Below are positions 1 through 6,913 of a DNA stretch of 12,473 nt, one piece after another (position 1 is the first letter of the stretch; the number at the start of each line of letters is the position of its first letter). Source of the DNA: Chloroflexota bacterium (GTDB lineage: Bacteria; Chloroflexota; Dormibacteria; Dormibacterales; Dormibacteraceae); NCBI GenBank assembly GCA_005880345.1, contig VBGE01000089.1, positions 1 to 12,473 of the forward strand, in the 5' to 3' direction. The notes beneath the pieces were generated by a model that was not told where the DNA came from, did not search any database, and saw only the letters and a list, made by a program, of their open reading frames with translations. Both the position numbers and the translations under genes were made by a program.

Positions 1-13
1 CAGAGTCCGCTAG

Positions 14-520
14 GCCAACGCGATCATCTGGCGGCAAGGTCTCTTCGAGCTGCATTCGACGCATGTCGTCTCACTCAGCGACTTCCCGGTGGCGCCGATG
101 TCGCGCGCCGAGCGGACTCTGCTCAGGGCGATCCCTCCGCAGAAGCGGATCGCCATCCGGGCCGAATCGCAGGAACTGCGCGTTTACGTGATGCACCTGG
201 ACGTGTTGGGATTCACGCACAAGCTCGAGCAGTTCCGCGCGATCATCAATGACATGGAGGCGCGACCGCCTGCGCCGCTCACCGTGATCGCGGGTGACCT
301 GAACACCTTCGGGCCGCCGCGGCTTCAGATGTGGCGGCGAATTCGATCGGCTGCGCACGAGGCCGGCCTGGTCGAGCTGACCCATGGTCTGCGCCGCACG
401 CACTGGACCGCGCAAAAGCTCGACGCGATCTACGCGCGTGGGCCGATCGCGCCACGACATCGCGCATGGACGCTCAACGTCCGCGCCTCGGATCACCTCC
501 CCGTGTTCGCGGAGTTTTGA
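14..520 (+). CDS. Endonuclease/exonuclease/phosphatase (EEP) family protein, C-terminal part
   Basis: This is the C-terminal part (168 readable residues) of an EEP-fold metal-dependent phosphoesterase, the fold shared by DNase I, exonuclease III and sphingomyelinases. Numbered from position 14, it shows MHLDV (H61), the GDLN motif (D95, N97), KLDAIYAR (D137) and the terminal SDHLPVF (D160, H161), which are the usual catalytic and metal-binding elements of the C-terminal half. The opening ANAIIWR resembles the GNAILSR segment found mid-domain in this family, so the N-terminal half should lie to the left. An in-frame TAG at 11-13 stands directly before it, so the gene is either broken or affected by an edge error. 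GTG at 89 is an in-frame start but would cut into the conserved domain, so I do not favour it. The stop overlaps the TTG start of the next gene. Substrate (nucleic acid, lipid or sugar phosphate) cannot be decided. Confidence 0.8.
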   Translation, partial: ANAIIWRQGLFELHSTHVVSLSDFPVAPMSRAERTLLRAIPPQKRIAIRAESQELRVYVMHLDVLGFTHKLEQFRAIINDMEARPPAPLTVIAGDLNTFGPPRLQMWRRIRSAAHEAGLVELTHGLRRTHWTAQKLDAIYARGPIAPRHRAWTLNVRASDHLPVFAEF

Positions 521-1950
521 GCCGCAAACTGGTTGTCCTGCATATCGACGGCCTCAGCGCCGGCGCGCTGCGCCGGGCCATCGACGATGGCCGCATGCCT
601 TTTGTGCGGCAGCTGCTCGACGGCGAGGGCTATGAGATCCATCCATATCGGTGCGGCATACCTTCGACCACGCCTTTCGCGCAAGCGGGGATCCTGTACG
701 GCGACAACTCCGAGATCCCAAGCTTTCGATGGTGGGACCGCGACCGCCGCGTGCTGGTGCAGTTTGGCGCGGGCTCGACCTTCAAGAAGGTCGCGGACAA
801 ATATTTCCAGGGGTGCGACCCGCTGACCAGGGACGGAGCGTGCATCGCGGCGTGCTATCCGGCGGAAGCGGCCGACGACTTCGGCATCGCGTACCAGGAC
901 CGCACGTATGGACAGCAGAAGGGCTCGCGTTCCGCGTTCGGCGTCCTTCTGCCTTACCTCGCGAATCCCGCGCACCTCGGCGACTGGGTCTGGCAGACCG
1001 CCGCAGTTCTCGCTCGCACTGTGAAGGACTACGCGGTGGCGCGGTCCGAAGGCCGGCGCCCCGCGCGCGCCTACGTCGTCACCGACGTCGTCGAGGAGAG
1101 CTTTGTCCATCACCTCACCCGATACGCGGTGCAGAAGGCGATGCGCGAGGGCTTCTCACCGATTTACGCGGGCTTCTACGCGTTCGATGAGACCGCGCAC
1201 GCATTCGGGCCGACGGACGTCTCTTCGCAGAGCGTCCTGCGGCATGTCGACCACACGATCCGCAAGATCGCCGGCTCGCGCGGTGATCGTTACGAGATGG
1301 TCGTGCTCTCCGACCACGGACAGGTGGACACGATTCCATTTGCGACCGCCGCAGGCCGTGCGTTCGGCGACGTGATCGCCAGCCTGCTGCCCGGCTTTCG
1401 CGTCCAGGAGATGAAGGGCAAAGCGTATGGAGCATCGGAGAAAGAGGCGCGCGGCCATGTCCACGTCACCCTGTCGGGCGGCCTGTCACACGTCTACTTC
1501 GCGGAGCGCCAGACGCGGATGGATTACGCGGAGGTGGGCTCGCGACATCCGGAGCTGGCGCCCGGGGTCTCATCCCTGCAGGAGGTCGGGCTGGTGATGG
1601 CGCGAAGGGCCGGCGAGGACGTGTTCCTGCGGTCCGGAAGAGAGCTGCAGGGCAACGCGGTCGACGCTGTGCTCGCGGCATACGGCGAACCGGAGGTCCT
1701 CCGGCAGCAGCTTTCGCGCCTCAACTCATTCGGCGCGGCCGGGGACCTGGTCGTCTTCGGGGCGTTCCAGGACGGCACGCAGGTCAACTTCGAGAACCAG
1801 GCCGGCGGCCATGGCTCGATCGGAGGCGATCAGCTCCACCCGTTCGTGTTGGCAAAGAAGGAATGGCGCATCGACACCTCGCACGTGCGTGGGGCGCACG
1901 AGCTGCACCCCATCCTCTGCAACCTGCGGGACTACTTGAGGACCACCTGA
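517..1950 (+). CDS. Alkaline phosphatase superfamily protein (type I phosphodiesterase/nucleotide pyrophosphatase-like)
   Basis: A 477-residue predicted hydrolase of phosphate mono- or diesters with the metal-site layout of the alkaline phosphatase superfamily: D11 in VVLHIDG, the nucleophile region PSTTP (T51/T52), D224 and H228 in DETAHAFGP, D266 and H267 in LSDHGQ, and H432 in GGHGSIGG. I see no signal peptide or membrane segment, so a cytoplasmic location is likely. The start is taken as TTG at 517, because the motif-bearing sequence begins at once (SRKLVVLHIDG) and the codon overlaps the TGA of the EEP gene as TTGA. The open frame continues upstream to 331, but that part is antisense-like, arginine-rich sequence over the EEP gene. 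A GGAG at 511-514 sits too close to be a good ribosome site, so translational coupling is likely. Two phosphoesterases in a row suggest a shared phosphoester substrate, which is inference. The 3' end overlaps the opposing transporter gene by 19 bases. Confidence 0.87.
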   Translation: MSRKLVVLHIDGLSAGALRRAIDDGRMPFVRQLLDGEGYEIHPYRCGIPSTTPFAQAGILYGDNSEIPSFRWWDRDRRVLVQFGAGSTFKKVADKYFQGCDPLTRDGACIAACYPAEAADDFGIAYQDRTYGQQKGSRSAFGVLLPYLANPAHLGDWVWQTAAVLARTVKDYAVARSEGRRPARAYVVTDVVEESFVHHLTRYAVQKAMREGFSPIYAGFYAFDETAHAFGPTDVSSQSVLRHVDHTIRKIAGSRGDRYEMVVLSDHGQVDTIPFATAAGRAFGDVIASLLPGFRVQEMKGKAYGASEKEARGHVHVTLSGGLSHVYFAERQTRMDYAEVGSRHPELAPGVSSLQEVGLVMARRAGEDVFLRSGRELQGNAVDAVLAAYGEPEVLRQQLSRLNSFGAAGDLVVFGAFQDGTQVNFENQAGGHGSIGGDQLHPFVLAKKEWRIDTSHVRGAHELHPILCNLRDYLRTT

Positions 1951-2828
1951 GGCCCCGGCCTCCACAGGTGCGCCGCCTGCACGACAACGACGGCAAGGAG
2001 CACCAGCAGTCCGCCGACAGCCTGCACGAGTGACAGCCGGTCGCCTAAGAGGATCACTGCGAGGAGCACGGTGACCACGGGCTCCCACGTGCTCAGCAAG
2101 GAGGCGCGGTTGGCACCGATGCGAGGCAGGCCGGCCATGAAGAAGGAGATGGCGATCATGGTCGGCACCACGGCGATGCCGATCCCCACCGCCCATCCCG
2201 AGGCACCGCGCGGGAGCACCAGCTGGTGGCTGAAGGCCCCCAGCGCGCAGAAAGCGAGGGCCGCTCCGGTGAAGATGACCGCACTCGCGCCGACGGCGGG
2301 GACCGAGGCCATGAGTCGCTCGCCGAGCAGGATGTAGGTCGTATAGATCATCGGAGCGGCGATGGCGAGGATCAGCGCCCACGCCAGCGTGAAGCGGGCG
2401 CCGCCGAGCAGCAGGGCGACGCCAAGAAAGCTCGACATCAGCGCGATGCCGTGCCATCGGGTGATGGACCGCCGCAGAAAGAGCCAGCCCGCGATGACGA
2501 CCAGGCTGGGGTAGATGTAGACGATCAGGATGCACAGCGATGCGGGCAGCGCCTGCAGCGCCAGGAAATAGGTGAGCGACTGCGCGGTGTAGACGGCAGC
2601 GCCCAGTGCGAACAGCTGGAGCAGGCGCCGGCGAGGGAGGCGCAGCGGGTTCTGCCGCAAAGCGAGTGCGATGCCCCACATGCCCAGGCTCGCCACGACG
2701 AAACGAAACGCCAGCAGCTGGTAGACCTCGAAACCCGCTGAATAGGCGACCTTGGCCAGGATCGAGAGGGTGCCAAACGCGGTCGCCGACACGAGGACCA
2801 TCGCGGTCCCCATCCAGTCCGCGCGCAC
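1932..2828 (-). CDS. EamA/DMT family transporter
   Basis: A 298-residue hydrophobic protein with about ten predicted membrane segments arranged as two similar halves, the architecture and length of EamA-type drug/metabolite transporters in the cytoplasmic membrane. The first half begins with MVLVSATAFGTLSILAKVAY and contains FRFVVASLGMW and IYIYPSLVVIAGWLFLRR-like segments. The second half has IYTTYILLGERL and ends with the typical LLSTWEPVVTVLLAVILLGD region followed by a final helix. The substrate is unknown: members export amino acids, nucleosides or metabolites. GTG at 2828 gives the full first helix; ATG at 2813 is an equally plausible start because neither has a clear ribosome site. It follows the small membrane protein gene by 20 bases and probably shares its transcript. 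Its stop lies inside the end of the convergent phosphodiesterase gene. Confidence 0.9.
   Translation of the reverse strand: MRADWMGTAMVLVSATAFGTLSILAKVAYSAGFEVYQLLAFRFVVASLGMWGIALALRQNPLRLPRRRLLQLFALGAAVYTAQSLTYFLALQALPASLCILIVYIYPSLVVIAGWLFLRRSITRWHGIALMSSFLGVALLLGGARFTLAWALILAIAAPMIYTTYILLGERLMASVPAVGASAVIFTGAALAFCALGAFSHQLVLPRGASGWAVGIGIAVVPTMIAISFFMAGLPRIGANRASLLSTWEPVVTVLLAVILLGDRLSLVQAVGGLLVLLAVVVVQAAHLWRPGPQVVLK
1944..1970. terminator. Hairpin at convergent gene ends, possible bidirectional terminator
   Basis: CACCTG (1944-1949) pairs with CAGGTG (1965-1970). Inside it AGG (1950-1952) can pair with CCT (1959-1961), leaving CCCCGG as loop and a three-base bulge (CCA). The structure covers the stop codon of the plus-strand phosphodiesterase and the last codons of the minus-strand transporter. 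No T-tract follows on either strand, so it is not a canonical intrinsic terminator. Many high-GC bacteria use such hairpins; here the role is inferred from position only. Confidence 0.4.
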
Positions 2829-2848
2829 GCTCGGCGGATCGGCTACAT

Positions 2849-3061
2849 CTAAGGCCAGAGGAGGTGTCCGAGAAGCATGCCGATGACGACCGCGACCGCA
2901 TAGGTGGCACGTGGAAAGCGTCGCGCCACGGCGCGGACCCCATTGCTCATCGGATCCCGGCCGTTTCGGATCGCAATCGCCTCTTCGAGCATGAGCAGGA
3001 ACGCGATCAGGGCGAACGCGGTCCCGATGAGGGAGAGGATCGCGTCCGCCGTGAAGCTCAC
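2849..3061 (-). CDS. Small two-helix membrane protein, downstream paralogue
   Basis: A 70-residue protein I cannot assign to a named family. It has two hydrophobic segments: residues about 7-30 (ILSLIGTAFALIAFLLMLE) and about 52-69, ending in AVVIGMLLGHLLW. A basic linker (IRNGRDP, VRAVARRF) joins them. It is clearly paralogous to the product of the preceding gene: the AVVIGMLLGH run is identical and the Glu after helix 1, the Asn/Pro in the linker and the Trp near the end recur at almost equal spacing. The GTG start at 3061 overlaps the stop of the upstream paralogue as GTGA, so translation is probably coupled. The shared, conserved C-terminal helix and the coding-like conservation between copies argue that it is a real gene. 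Role unknown. Confidence 0.72.
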   Translation of the reverse strand: MSFTADAILSLIGTAFALIAFLLMLEEAIAIRNGRDPMSNGVRAVARRFPRATYAVAVVIGMLLGHLLWP

Positions 3062-3297
3062 GACCGGTTCCTGGGTGACGCCGCGCCGGTCGTTGGCCCC
3101 CAGAGGAAGTGGCCGAGCAACATGCCGATGACCACCGCGATCACGAACGCGTAACCCGGATAGGAATGGACGGCGGGCCGGATGTAGTCCGTGATCGGCT
3201 TGTGGTTGGTCAGCAGCGCCCAGCTTTCAAATGCGAGCAGGAGGGTGATCGCACCGAACAGCGCCGTGGTGAGCCACGAGAAGATGTTGCCGAACAC
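3058..3297 (-). CDS. Small two-helix membrane protein, upstream paralogue
   Basis: A 79-residue protein of unknown family and first gene of the minus-strand unit. Helix 1 spans about residues 8-30 (WLTTALFGAITLLLAFESWALL) and helix 2 about residues 49-66, including AVVIGMLLGHFLW. The linker carries NHKPITDYIRPAVHSYPG. A short polar tail (GPTTGAASPRNRS) extends beyond the point where its paralogue ends. The GTG at 3297 is the likely start; only 22 bases separate it from the divergent GAF gene, and I see no strong ribosome site there. It overlaps the next gene by four bases. Two small hydrophobic proteins beside a transporter could form an accessory or holin-like pair, but there is no direct evidence for either. 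Confidence 0.7.
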   Translation of the reverse strand: MFGNIFSWLTTALFGAITLLLAFESWALLTNHKPITDYIRPAVHSYPGYAFVIAVVIGMLLGHFLWGPTTGAASPRNRS

Positions 3298-3319
3298 CTT
3301 GCGCTATACCGTACTGGGA

Positions 3320-3802
3320 ATGGCCCCCACCGCACGCGAGCTGATGGAGCAGGCGGCCGCGCAGGGCGGCGACCTCGAAACGGTCACACGTGGCGTCCTG
3401 GAGAGGCTCGCCGACCTGACCGGCCTCAGCTCGACATACCTGGCGGAAACCAGGCTCACGGTCGACGAGCAGTACATCGTGTTCTCCTGCAACCGGAGCG
3501 AGCTCTTTCACATCCCCGAAGACGTGACTCTTCCCTGGTCTGAGGGCGTGTGCCGCTTCGTCGTCGAGGGCGGCCCGAACTACACGACCGATGCGCAGAA
3601 GCGGTTTCCGAGCAGCGCGGTGGCGCGCCTGCTCGAGATTCGCACTTTCATCTCGTACCCCGTCTTCACCGCCGAGGGCCGCTTCTTCGGCACGCTGTGC
3701 GGCGCGAGCAAGGAGGCTGTGGACGTGCAGCAGGAAATCCTTGACCTCATGCGTCAGTGCGCGGTGCTGATCGGCCAGCGCCTGCCGGGCGCGGTGCGAT
3801 GA
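3320..3802 (+). CDS. GAF domain-containing protein
   Basis: A 160-residue protein made of one GAF domain, a small-molecule or redox sensing fold. Residues about 19-45 form the first helix and strand (VLERLADLTGLSSTYLAE). HIPEDVTLPWSEGVCRFVVEG (about 64-84) matches the IPEG-PW-x-LCRRAL-type segment seen in GAF domains attached to diguanylate cyclases and phosphodiesterases. FISYPVFTAEGRFFGTLCGAS (about 110-130) is the typical GAF C-terminal strand pair. No kinase, GGDEF, EAL or HTH output domain is present, so it would act by itself or through a partner. ATG at 3320 is chosen because an upstream extension would lie antisense over the divergent gene; CTGGGA just before it is only a weak ribosome site. 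Its stop overlaps the CoA ligase start as ATGA, which suggests a role in controlling or accompanying that enzyme, an inference from linkage only. Confidence 0.85.
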   Translation: MAPTARELMEQAAAQGGDLETVTRGVLERLADLTGLSSTYLAETRLTVDEQYIVFSCNRSELFHIPEDVTLPWSEGVCRFVVEGGPNYTTDAQKRFPSSAVARLLEIRTFISYPVFTAEGRFFGTLCGASKEAVDVQQEILDLMRQCAVLIGQRLPGAVR

Positions 3803-5292
3803 CGCGCACGCTCAACGCGCTGCTCGACCACGGCGACGGCGGCGCCGCCGCGATCGTCGTCCCGGGCGGACCGACGCTGACGTATGCCCAGCTGCGCGAA
3901 GAGGTGGAGCGATGCGCGGGCGAGCTGGCGCGACTGGGCCTGGGCCGCGGCGACCGCATCGCGCTCGTGCTGCCCAACAGCGCCGAGACCATCGTGCTGT
4001 TCCTGGCCGCGGCCACGACCGGCACAGCGGCGCCCCTGAACCCGGCCTACAAAGAGGACGAGTTCCGTTTCTATCTCGAGGACACCGCCGCCAGGGCTCT
4101 CGTGGTCCCGCCGGGCCGCGGCGAGGCGGCGCGCCGGGCCCGCCCGGAGAGCTGCTTGCTCATCGAAGCTTCGTTCGACGGCTCAGGCCACATCCTGCTC
4201 GAGGGCAACGTCGCCGGCGGGGCTGGAGCCTCGGCCGGCGCCTCGGAGGAAGACGTGGCTCTGGTGCTGCACACGAGCGGGACCACCAACCGGCCCAAGC
4301 TCGTGCCGCTGCGCCAGCGCAACCTGCATGCGTCGGCCACCAACATCGCGGCCACCTACCGGCTGACGCCCGACGACGTGGCGATGTGTGTGATGCCGCT
4401 GTTCCACATCCACGGTCTCATGGCCTCGACGATGGCCACGTTGAGCTCCGGCGGGGCGCTCGTAGTTCCGCCCGCGTTCGACGCGATGACGTTCTGGGCC
4501 TTGGTCAAGGAGCACGGCGCGACGTGGTACTCGGCCGTGCCGACCATGCACCAGATGCTGCTGCTGCGCAACCGCGGCGAGCGTCCTCCCGGCGCCGAGA
4601 GGCTTCGCTTCATACGCTCGAGCTCGTCCGCCCTTTCGGCCGAGACGATGAAACAGCTGGAGTCGCGCTTCGGCGCCCCGGTGCTCGAGGCCTATGGCAT
4701 GACCGAGGCGTCACACCAGATGGCGTCCAATCCGCTGCCGCCCGGTGACCGCCGGCCGGGCACCGTCGGCGTCGAGACGGGGATCCGCATCGCGGTGATG
4801 GACGAGACGGGCCGGCGGCTCGCGTGGGGCGAGCGCGGAGAGGTCGTCATCGAGGGCCCGACTGTGCTCGACGCGTACGCCAACAATCCCGAGGCCAATG
4901 CCAAATCGTTCGTCGACGGTTGGTTCCGTACCGGCGACCAGGGATTCCTCGACGCCGACGGCTATCTCTCGCTGGTCGGCCGCCTGAAGGAGATGATCAA
5001 CCGCGGCGGCGAAAAGATCGCACCACGCGAGGTGGACGACGTGCTGCTGCAGCATCCGGCCGTGGCCGAGGCGGTCGCGTTCGGCTCCCCGCACCCCACA
5101 TGGGGCGAGGAGGTCGCCGCCGCTGTCGTCCTGAAGGAGCCCGCGACCGAGAAGGACATCATCGCGTTCGCCCGCGAGCGCCTGGCGGACCACAAGGTGC
5201 CGAAGAAGCTCTACCTGGTGGAGCAGATCCCGAGGACGGCGACGGGCAAGATCCAGCGCCGGTCGGTCGCCGAAGCGTTCAACCCCAAATGA
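3799..5292 (+). CDS. AMP-forming acyl-CoA synthetase, oxalyl-CoA synthetase-like
   Basis: A 497-residue, full-length member of the ANL adenylating superfamily, which joins a carboxylic acid to CoA through an acyl-adenylate at the cost of ATP. Visible landmarks in order: phosphate loop TSGTTNRPK (159-167), MPLFHIHGL (199-207), YSAVPTMHQMLL (about 244-255), RFIRSSSSAL (270-279), YGMTEASHQMASNPLPP (299-315), FRTGD (D380), GRLKEMINRGGEKI (394-407), and catalytic lysine K484 in TATGKIQR. The loop reads NRPKLVP where many relatives have SRPKGVP. From memory, the HIHGL, VPTMHQ and TEASHQMASNPLPP segments most resemble the oxalate-CoA ligase/FadD7/AAE3 branch. Oxalate or another short dicarboxylate is therefore the leading guess, not a proof; other short acids are possible. 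It is coupled to both neighbours by ATGA overlaps. No oxalyl-CoA decarboxylase or formyl-CoA transferase is visible in the window. Confidence 0.88.
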   Translation: MTRTLNALLDHGDGGAAAIVVPGGPTLTYAQLREEVERCAGELARLGLGRGDRIALVLPNSAETIVLFLAAATTGTAAPLNPAYKEDEFRFYLEDTAARALVVPPGRGEAARRARPESCLLIEASFDGSGHILLEGNVAGGAGASAGASEEDVALVLHTSGTTNRPKLVPLRQRNLHASATNIAATYRLTPDDVAMCVMPLFHIHGLMASTMATLSSGGALVVPPAFDAMTFWALVKEHGATWYSAVPTMHQMLLLRNRGERPPGAERLRFIRSSSSALSAETMKQLESRFGAPVLEAYGMTEASHQMASNPLPPGDRRPGTVGVETGIRIAVMDETGRRLAWGERGEVVIEGPTVLDAYANNPEANAKSFVDGWFRTGDQGFLDADGYLSLVGRLKEMINRGGEKIAPREVDDVLLQHPAVAEAVAFGSPHPTWGEEVAAAVVLKEPATEKDIIAFARERLADHKVPKKLYLVEQIPRTATGKIQRRSVAEAFNPK

Positions 5293-6242
5293 CCGTCGCC
5301 ATCGTCGGGGCGGGCGCCATTGGAGGCCTGTTGGGCGCGCATCTCGCGCGCAGCGGCGAGGACGTCATCCTCATCGCGCGGGGAGAGCACCTGGCCGCGA
5401 TGCGAACGCGCGGTCTCACGGTGCGAAGTCGGACCGAAGAGTTCGTGGTGCGGCCAAGGTGCACCGACGACATGAGCGCGATCGCGGATGCCGACGTTGT
5501 CTTCATCACCCTGAAGGCGCATGCGATCCCGGCCGTCGCGCCGCAGATCGGTCGGGCCCTCGGCGAAAGGGCGAGCGTGGTCGGGGCGATGAACGGCATC
5601 CCCTGGTGGTACTTCCCAGACCGCCACCTCGAATCGGTGGACCCCGGTGGAGTCATCGCGCACAGCATTCCGCACCAGCAGGTCGTCGGCTGCGTCGTCT
5701 ACCCGGCGGCGACGATCGTCGAGCCGGGGGTGATCGAGCACGAAGAGGGCGATCGATTCTCTCTCGGCGAGCCCGACGGCTCCAAAAGCGAGCGGGCCCA
5801 GAGGATCGCGGCCATGCTCACCAATGCAGGCTTCAAAGCCGCCGTCCAGACGCGGCTGCGCAGCGAGATCTGGCTCAAGCTGCTGGGCAACGCCACGTTG
5901 AACCCGGTCAGCGCGCTGACCGGTGCCACCCTCAGCGAGATGTTTCACGGCGACGGCAGCCGGGCTCTCGTCCGCAATCTGATGGACGAGGTCGCCTCGG
6001 TCGCGGCGGCGATCGAGGTCGAGATCCCGATCAGCATCGAGCGGCGCATGCAGGGCGCCGCCTCGGTGGGCGAGCACAAGACCTCGATGCTGCAGGACAT
6101 GGAGGCGGGCAAGCCGCTGGAGCTGGACGCGCTCCTCGGCGCGGTGATCGAGATCGCGGCATGGAAGGAGGTCGATGTGCCTTCGCTGCGTGCGCTGTAC
6201 GGGCTGACGAAGCTGGCTGAGAGAAACCGCCGGGCGGACTAG
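5289..6242 (+). CDS. 2-dehydropantoate 2-reductase (ketopantoate reductase/ApbA) family protein
   Basis: A 317-residue NAD(P)H-dependent reductase of the PanE/ApbA family. The N-terminal Rossmann fold shows GAGAIGG (7-13), then TLKAHAI with K76 and MNGIPWW with N102. The C-terminal helical domain has IWLKLLGNATLNPVSALTG (195-213), where K197 corresponds by position to the catalytic lysine of PanE, and HKTSMLQDMEAGKPLELDALLG (263-284), the family's substrate-binding region with S266 and E278. The length is normal. PanE itself reduces ketopantoate for pantothenate synthesis. However, many catabolic clusters carry paralogues acting on other 2-oxo acids, and the setting next to a CoA ligase and a regulated transporter makes a catabolic paralogue more likely, so I do not assign panE. 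The ATG overlaps the ligase stop as ATGA. The stop shares CTAG with the stop of the convergent regulator gene. Confidence 0.88.
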   Translation: MTVAIVGAGAIGGLLGAHLARSGEDVILIARGEHLAAMRTRGLTVRSRTEEFVVRPRCTDDMSAIADADVVFITLKAHAIPAVAPQIGRALGERASVVGAMNGIPWWYFPDRHLESVDPGGVIAHSIPHQQVVGCVVYPAATIVEPGVIEHEEGDRFSLGEPDGSKSERAQRIAAMLTNAGFKAAVQTRLRSEIWLKLLGNATLNPVSALTGATLSEMFHGDGSRALVRNLMDEVASVAAAIEVEIPISIERRMQGAASVGEHKTSMLQDMEAGKPLELDALLGAVIEIAAWKEVDVPSLRALYGLTKLAERNRRAD

Positions 6243-6247
6243 CCCGG
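6230..6247. terminator. GC-only hairpin over two convergent stop codons
   Basis: CCGGGC (6230-6235) and GCCCGG (6242-6247) form a perfect six-pair stem with a six-base loop, GGACTA, that holds the overlapping stop codons of the reductase (plus) and the GntR regulator (minus). There is no T-tract on either side. It could stop transcription from both directions, but this is inferred from symmetry and position; a chance palindrome in GC-rich coding ends is possible. Confidence 0.4.
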
Positions 6248-6913
6248 GAGCCAGCGCGCCGTGCGATGCTGGCTGTCGATCGCCCACTGCAGCGTGTCCA
6301 GCACCTCGGCGAGGTGGTCGCGCATCGCCGACTCAGCTGCATCGGCGTCGTGGGCCTTCAACGCGGCGAAGATCGCCTCGTGCTCGCGCAGCGAGCGTTG
6401 GGCTCGTCCTGGGCGCAGGGCCGTCTGGTACTGGAAGCGGATGCCCTGCGACTTGAGGCTGCCGAGAAGGCGGCCGCCGGTGGGATGGTCCGCTGCCGCC
6501 CAGATGACCTGATGGAAGGTCGCATTGAGCTCCGAGTAGCCGATCGAGTCCCCTTCCTCCACCCGGCCTCGCATCCGGTCGATCATCTCGTGCAGGTCGC
6601 GGAGCTGGTCGGCCGAGATGCGCGACGCCGCGCGCCGCGCCAGCATGCCTTCCAGCGCCGCGCGGACCTGTTCGATCTCCAGCGCCTCGTTGTCGGAGAT
6701 GAGCCGCACCCGCGCACCACGGTTGTGCTCGAGCGTGACCAGGCCTTCCTGGTCGAGGCGCACCAGCGCCGCCCTGACGGCCGTCCGGCCGGCGCCGATG
6801 CGGCCGGCGATCGAGGCTTCGACCAGCCGCTCGTTGGGGTGGAACTGGCCGCTGATGATCGCTTCGCGCAGCTGGTGGTAGGCGTCGTGGCGGGCCGCTG
6901 TGCGCTTGGTCAC
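6239..6913 (-). CDS. GntR family transcriptional regulator, FadR/FCD subfamily
   Basis: A 224-residue DNA-binding regulator. Residues about 10-72 form the winged helix-turn-helix, with AYHQLREAIISGQFHPNERL leading into the recognition part (IGAGRTAVRAALVRLDQEGLV) and the wing (HNRGARVRLI). Residues about 77-212 form the FCD ligand domain, with N130, H134 (LNATFHQVIW), H178 (REHEAIF) and H200 (MRDHL) at the places of the usual metal-binding D/N and three histidines. FCD regulators commonly bind carboxylic acids through this metal. The GTG at 6913 has no recognisable ribosome site and gives the correct distance to the HTH. A GATAAT at 6933-6928 on this strand would place the transcript start only a few bases before it, implying a nearly leaderless message. 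It lies divergently beside the transporter operon and most likely controls that operon and itself. Confidence 0.9.
   Translation of the reverse strand: MTKRTAARHDAYHQLREAIISGQFHPNERLVEASIAGRIGAGRTAVRAALVRLDQEGLVTLEHNRGARVRLISDNEALEIEQVRAALEGMLARRAASRISADQLRDLHEMIDRMRGRVEEGDSIGYSELNATFHQVIWAAADHPTGGRLLGSLKSQGIRFQYQTALRPGRAQRSLREHEAIFAALKAHDADAAESAMRDHLAEVLDTLQWAIDSQHRTARWLPG

Noticed and set aside
331..516. N-terminal extension of the phosphodiesterase frame
   Set aside because: The extra 62 residues overlap the EEP gene in another frame, are Arg/Ala-rich and have no counterpart in the fold, which starts at KLVVLHIDG.
1726..2943. Long minus-strand open frame of about 405 codons over the EamA gene
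   Set aside because: It is in a different frame from the convincing multi-helix transporter, is rich in Arg, Pro and Gly, and shows no family motif. Long antisense or alternate-frame openings are expected in high-GC DNA.
3287..3310. Possible promoter TTGCCG / TATACC before the GAF gene
   Set aside because: The spacer is only 12 bases, too short for a sigma70-type promoter, so the promoter of this unit remains unidentified.
3191..3319. N-terminal extension of the GAF frame
   Set aside because: It would lie antisense within the divergent small membrane protein gene and adds no GAF element; ATG 3320 suffices.
5289..6242. Assignment as panE of pantothenate synthesis
   Set aside because: Catalytic residues fit the family, but the context is catabolic with no pantothenate gene nearby, so only the family name is given.
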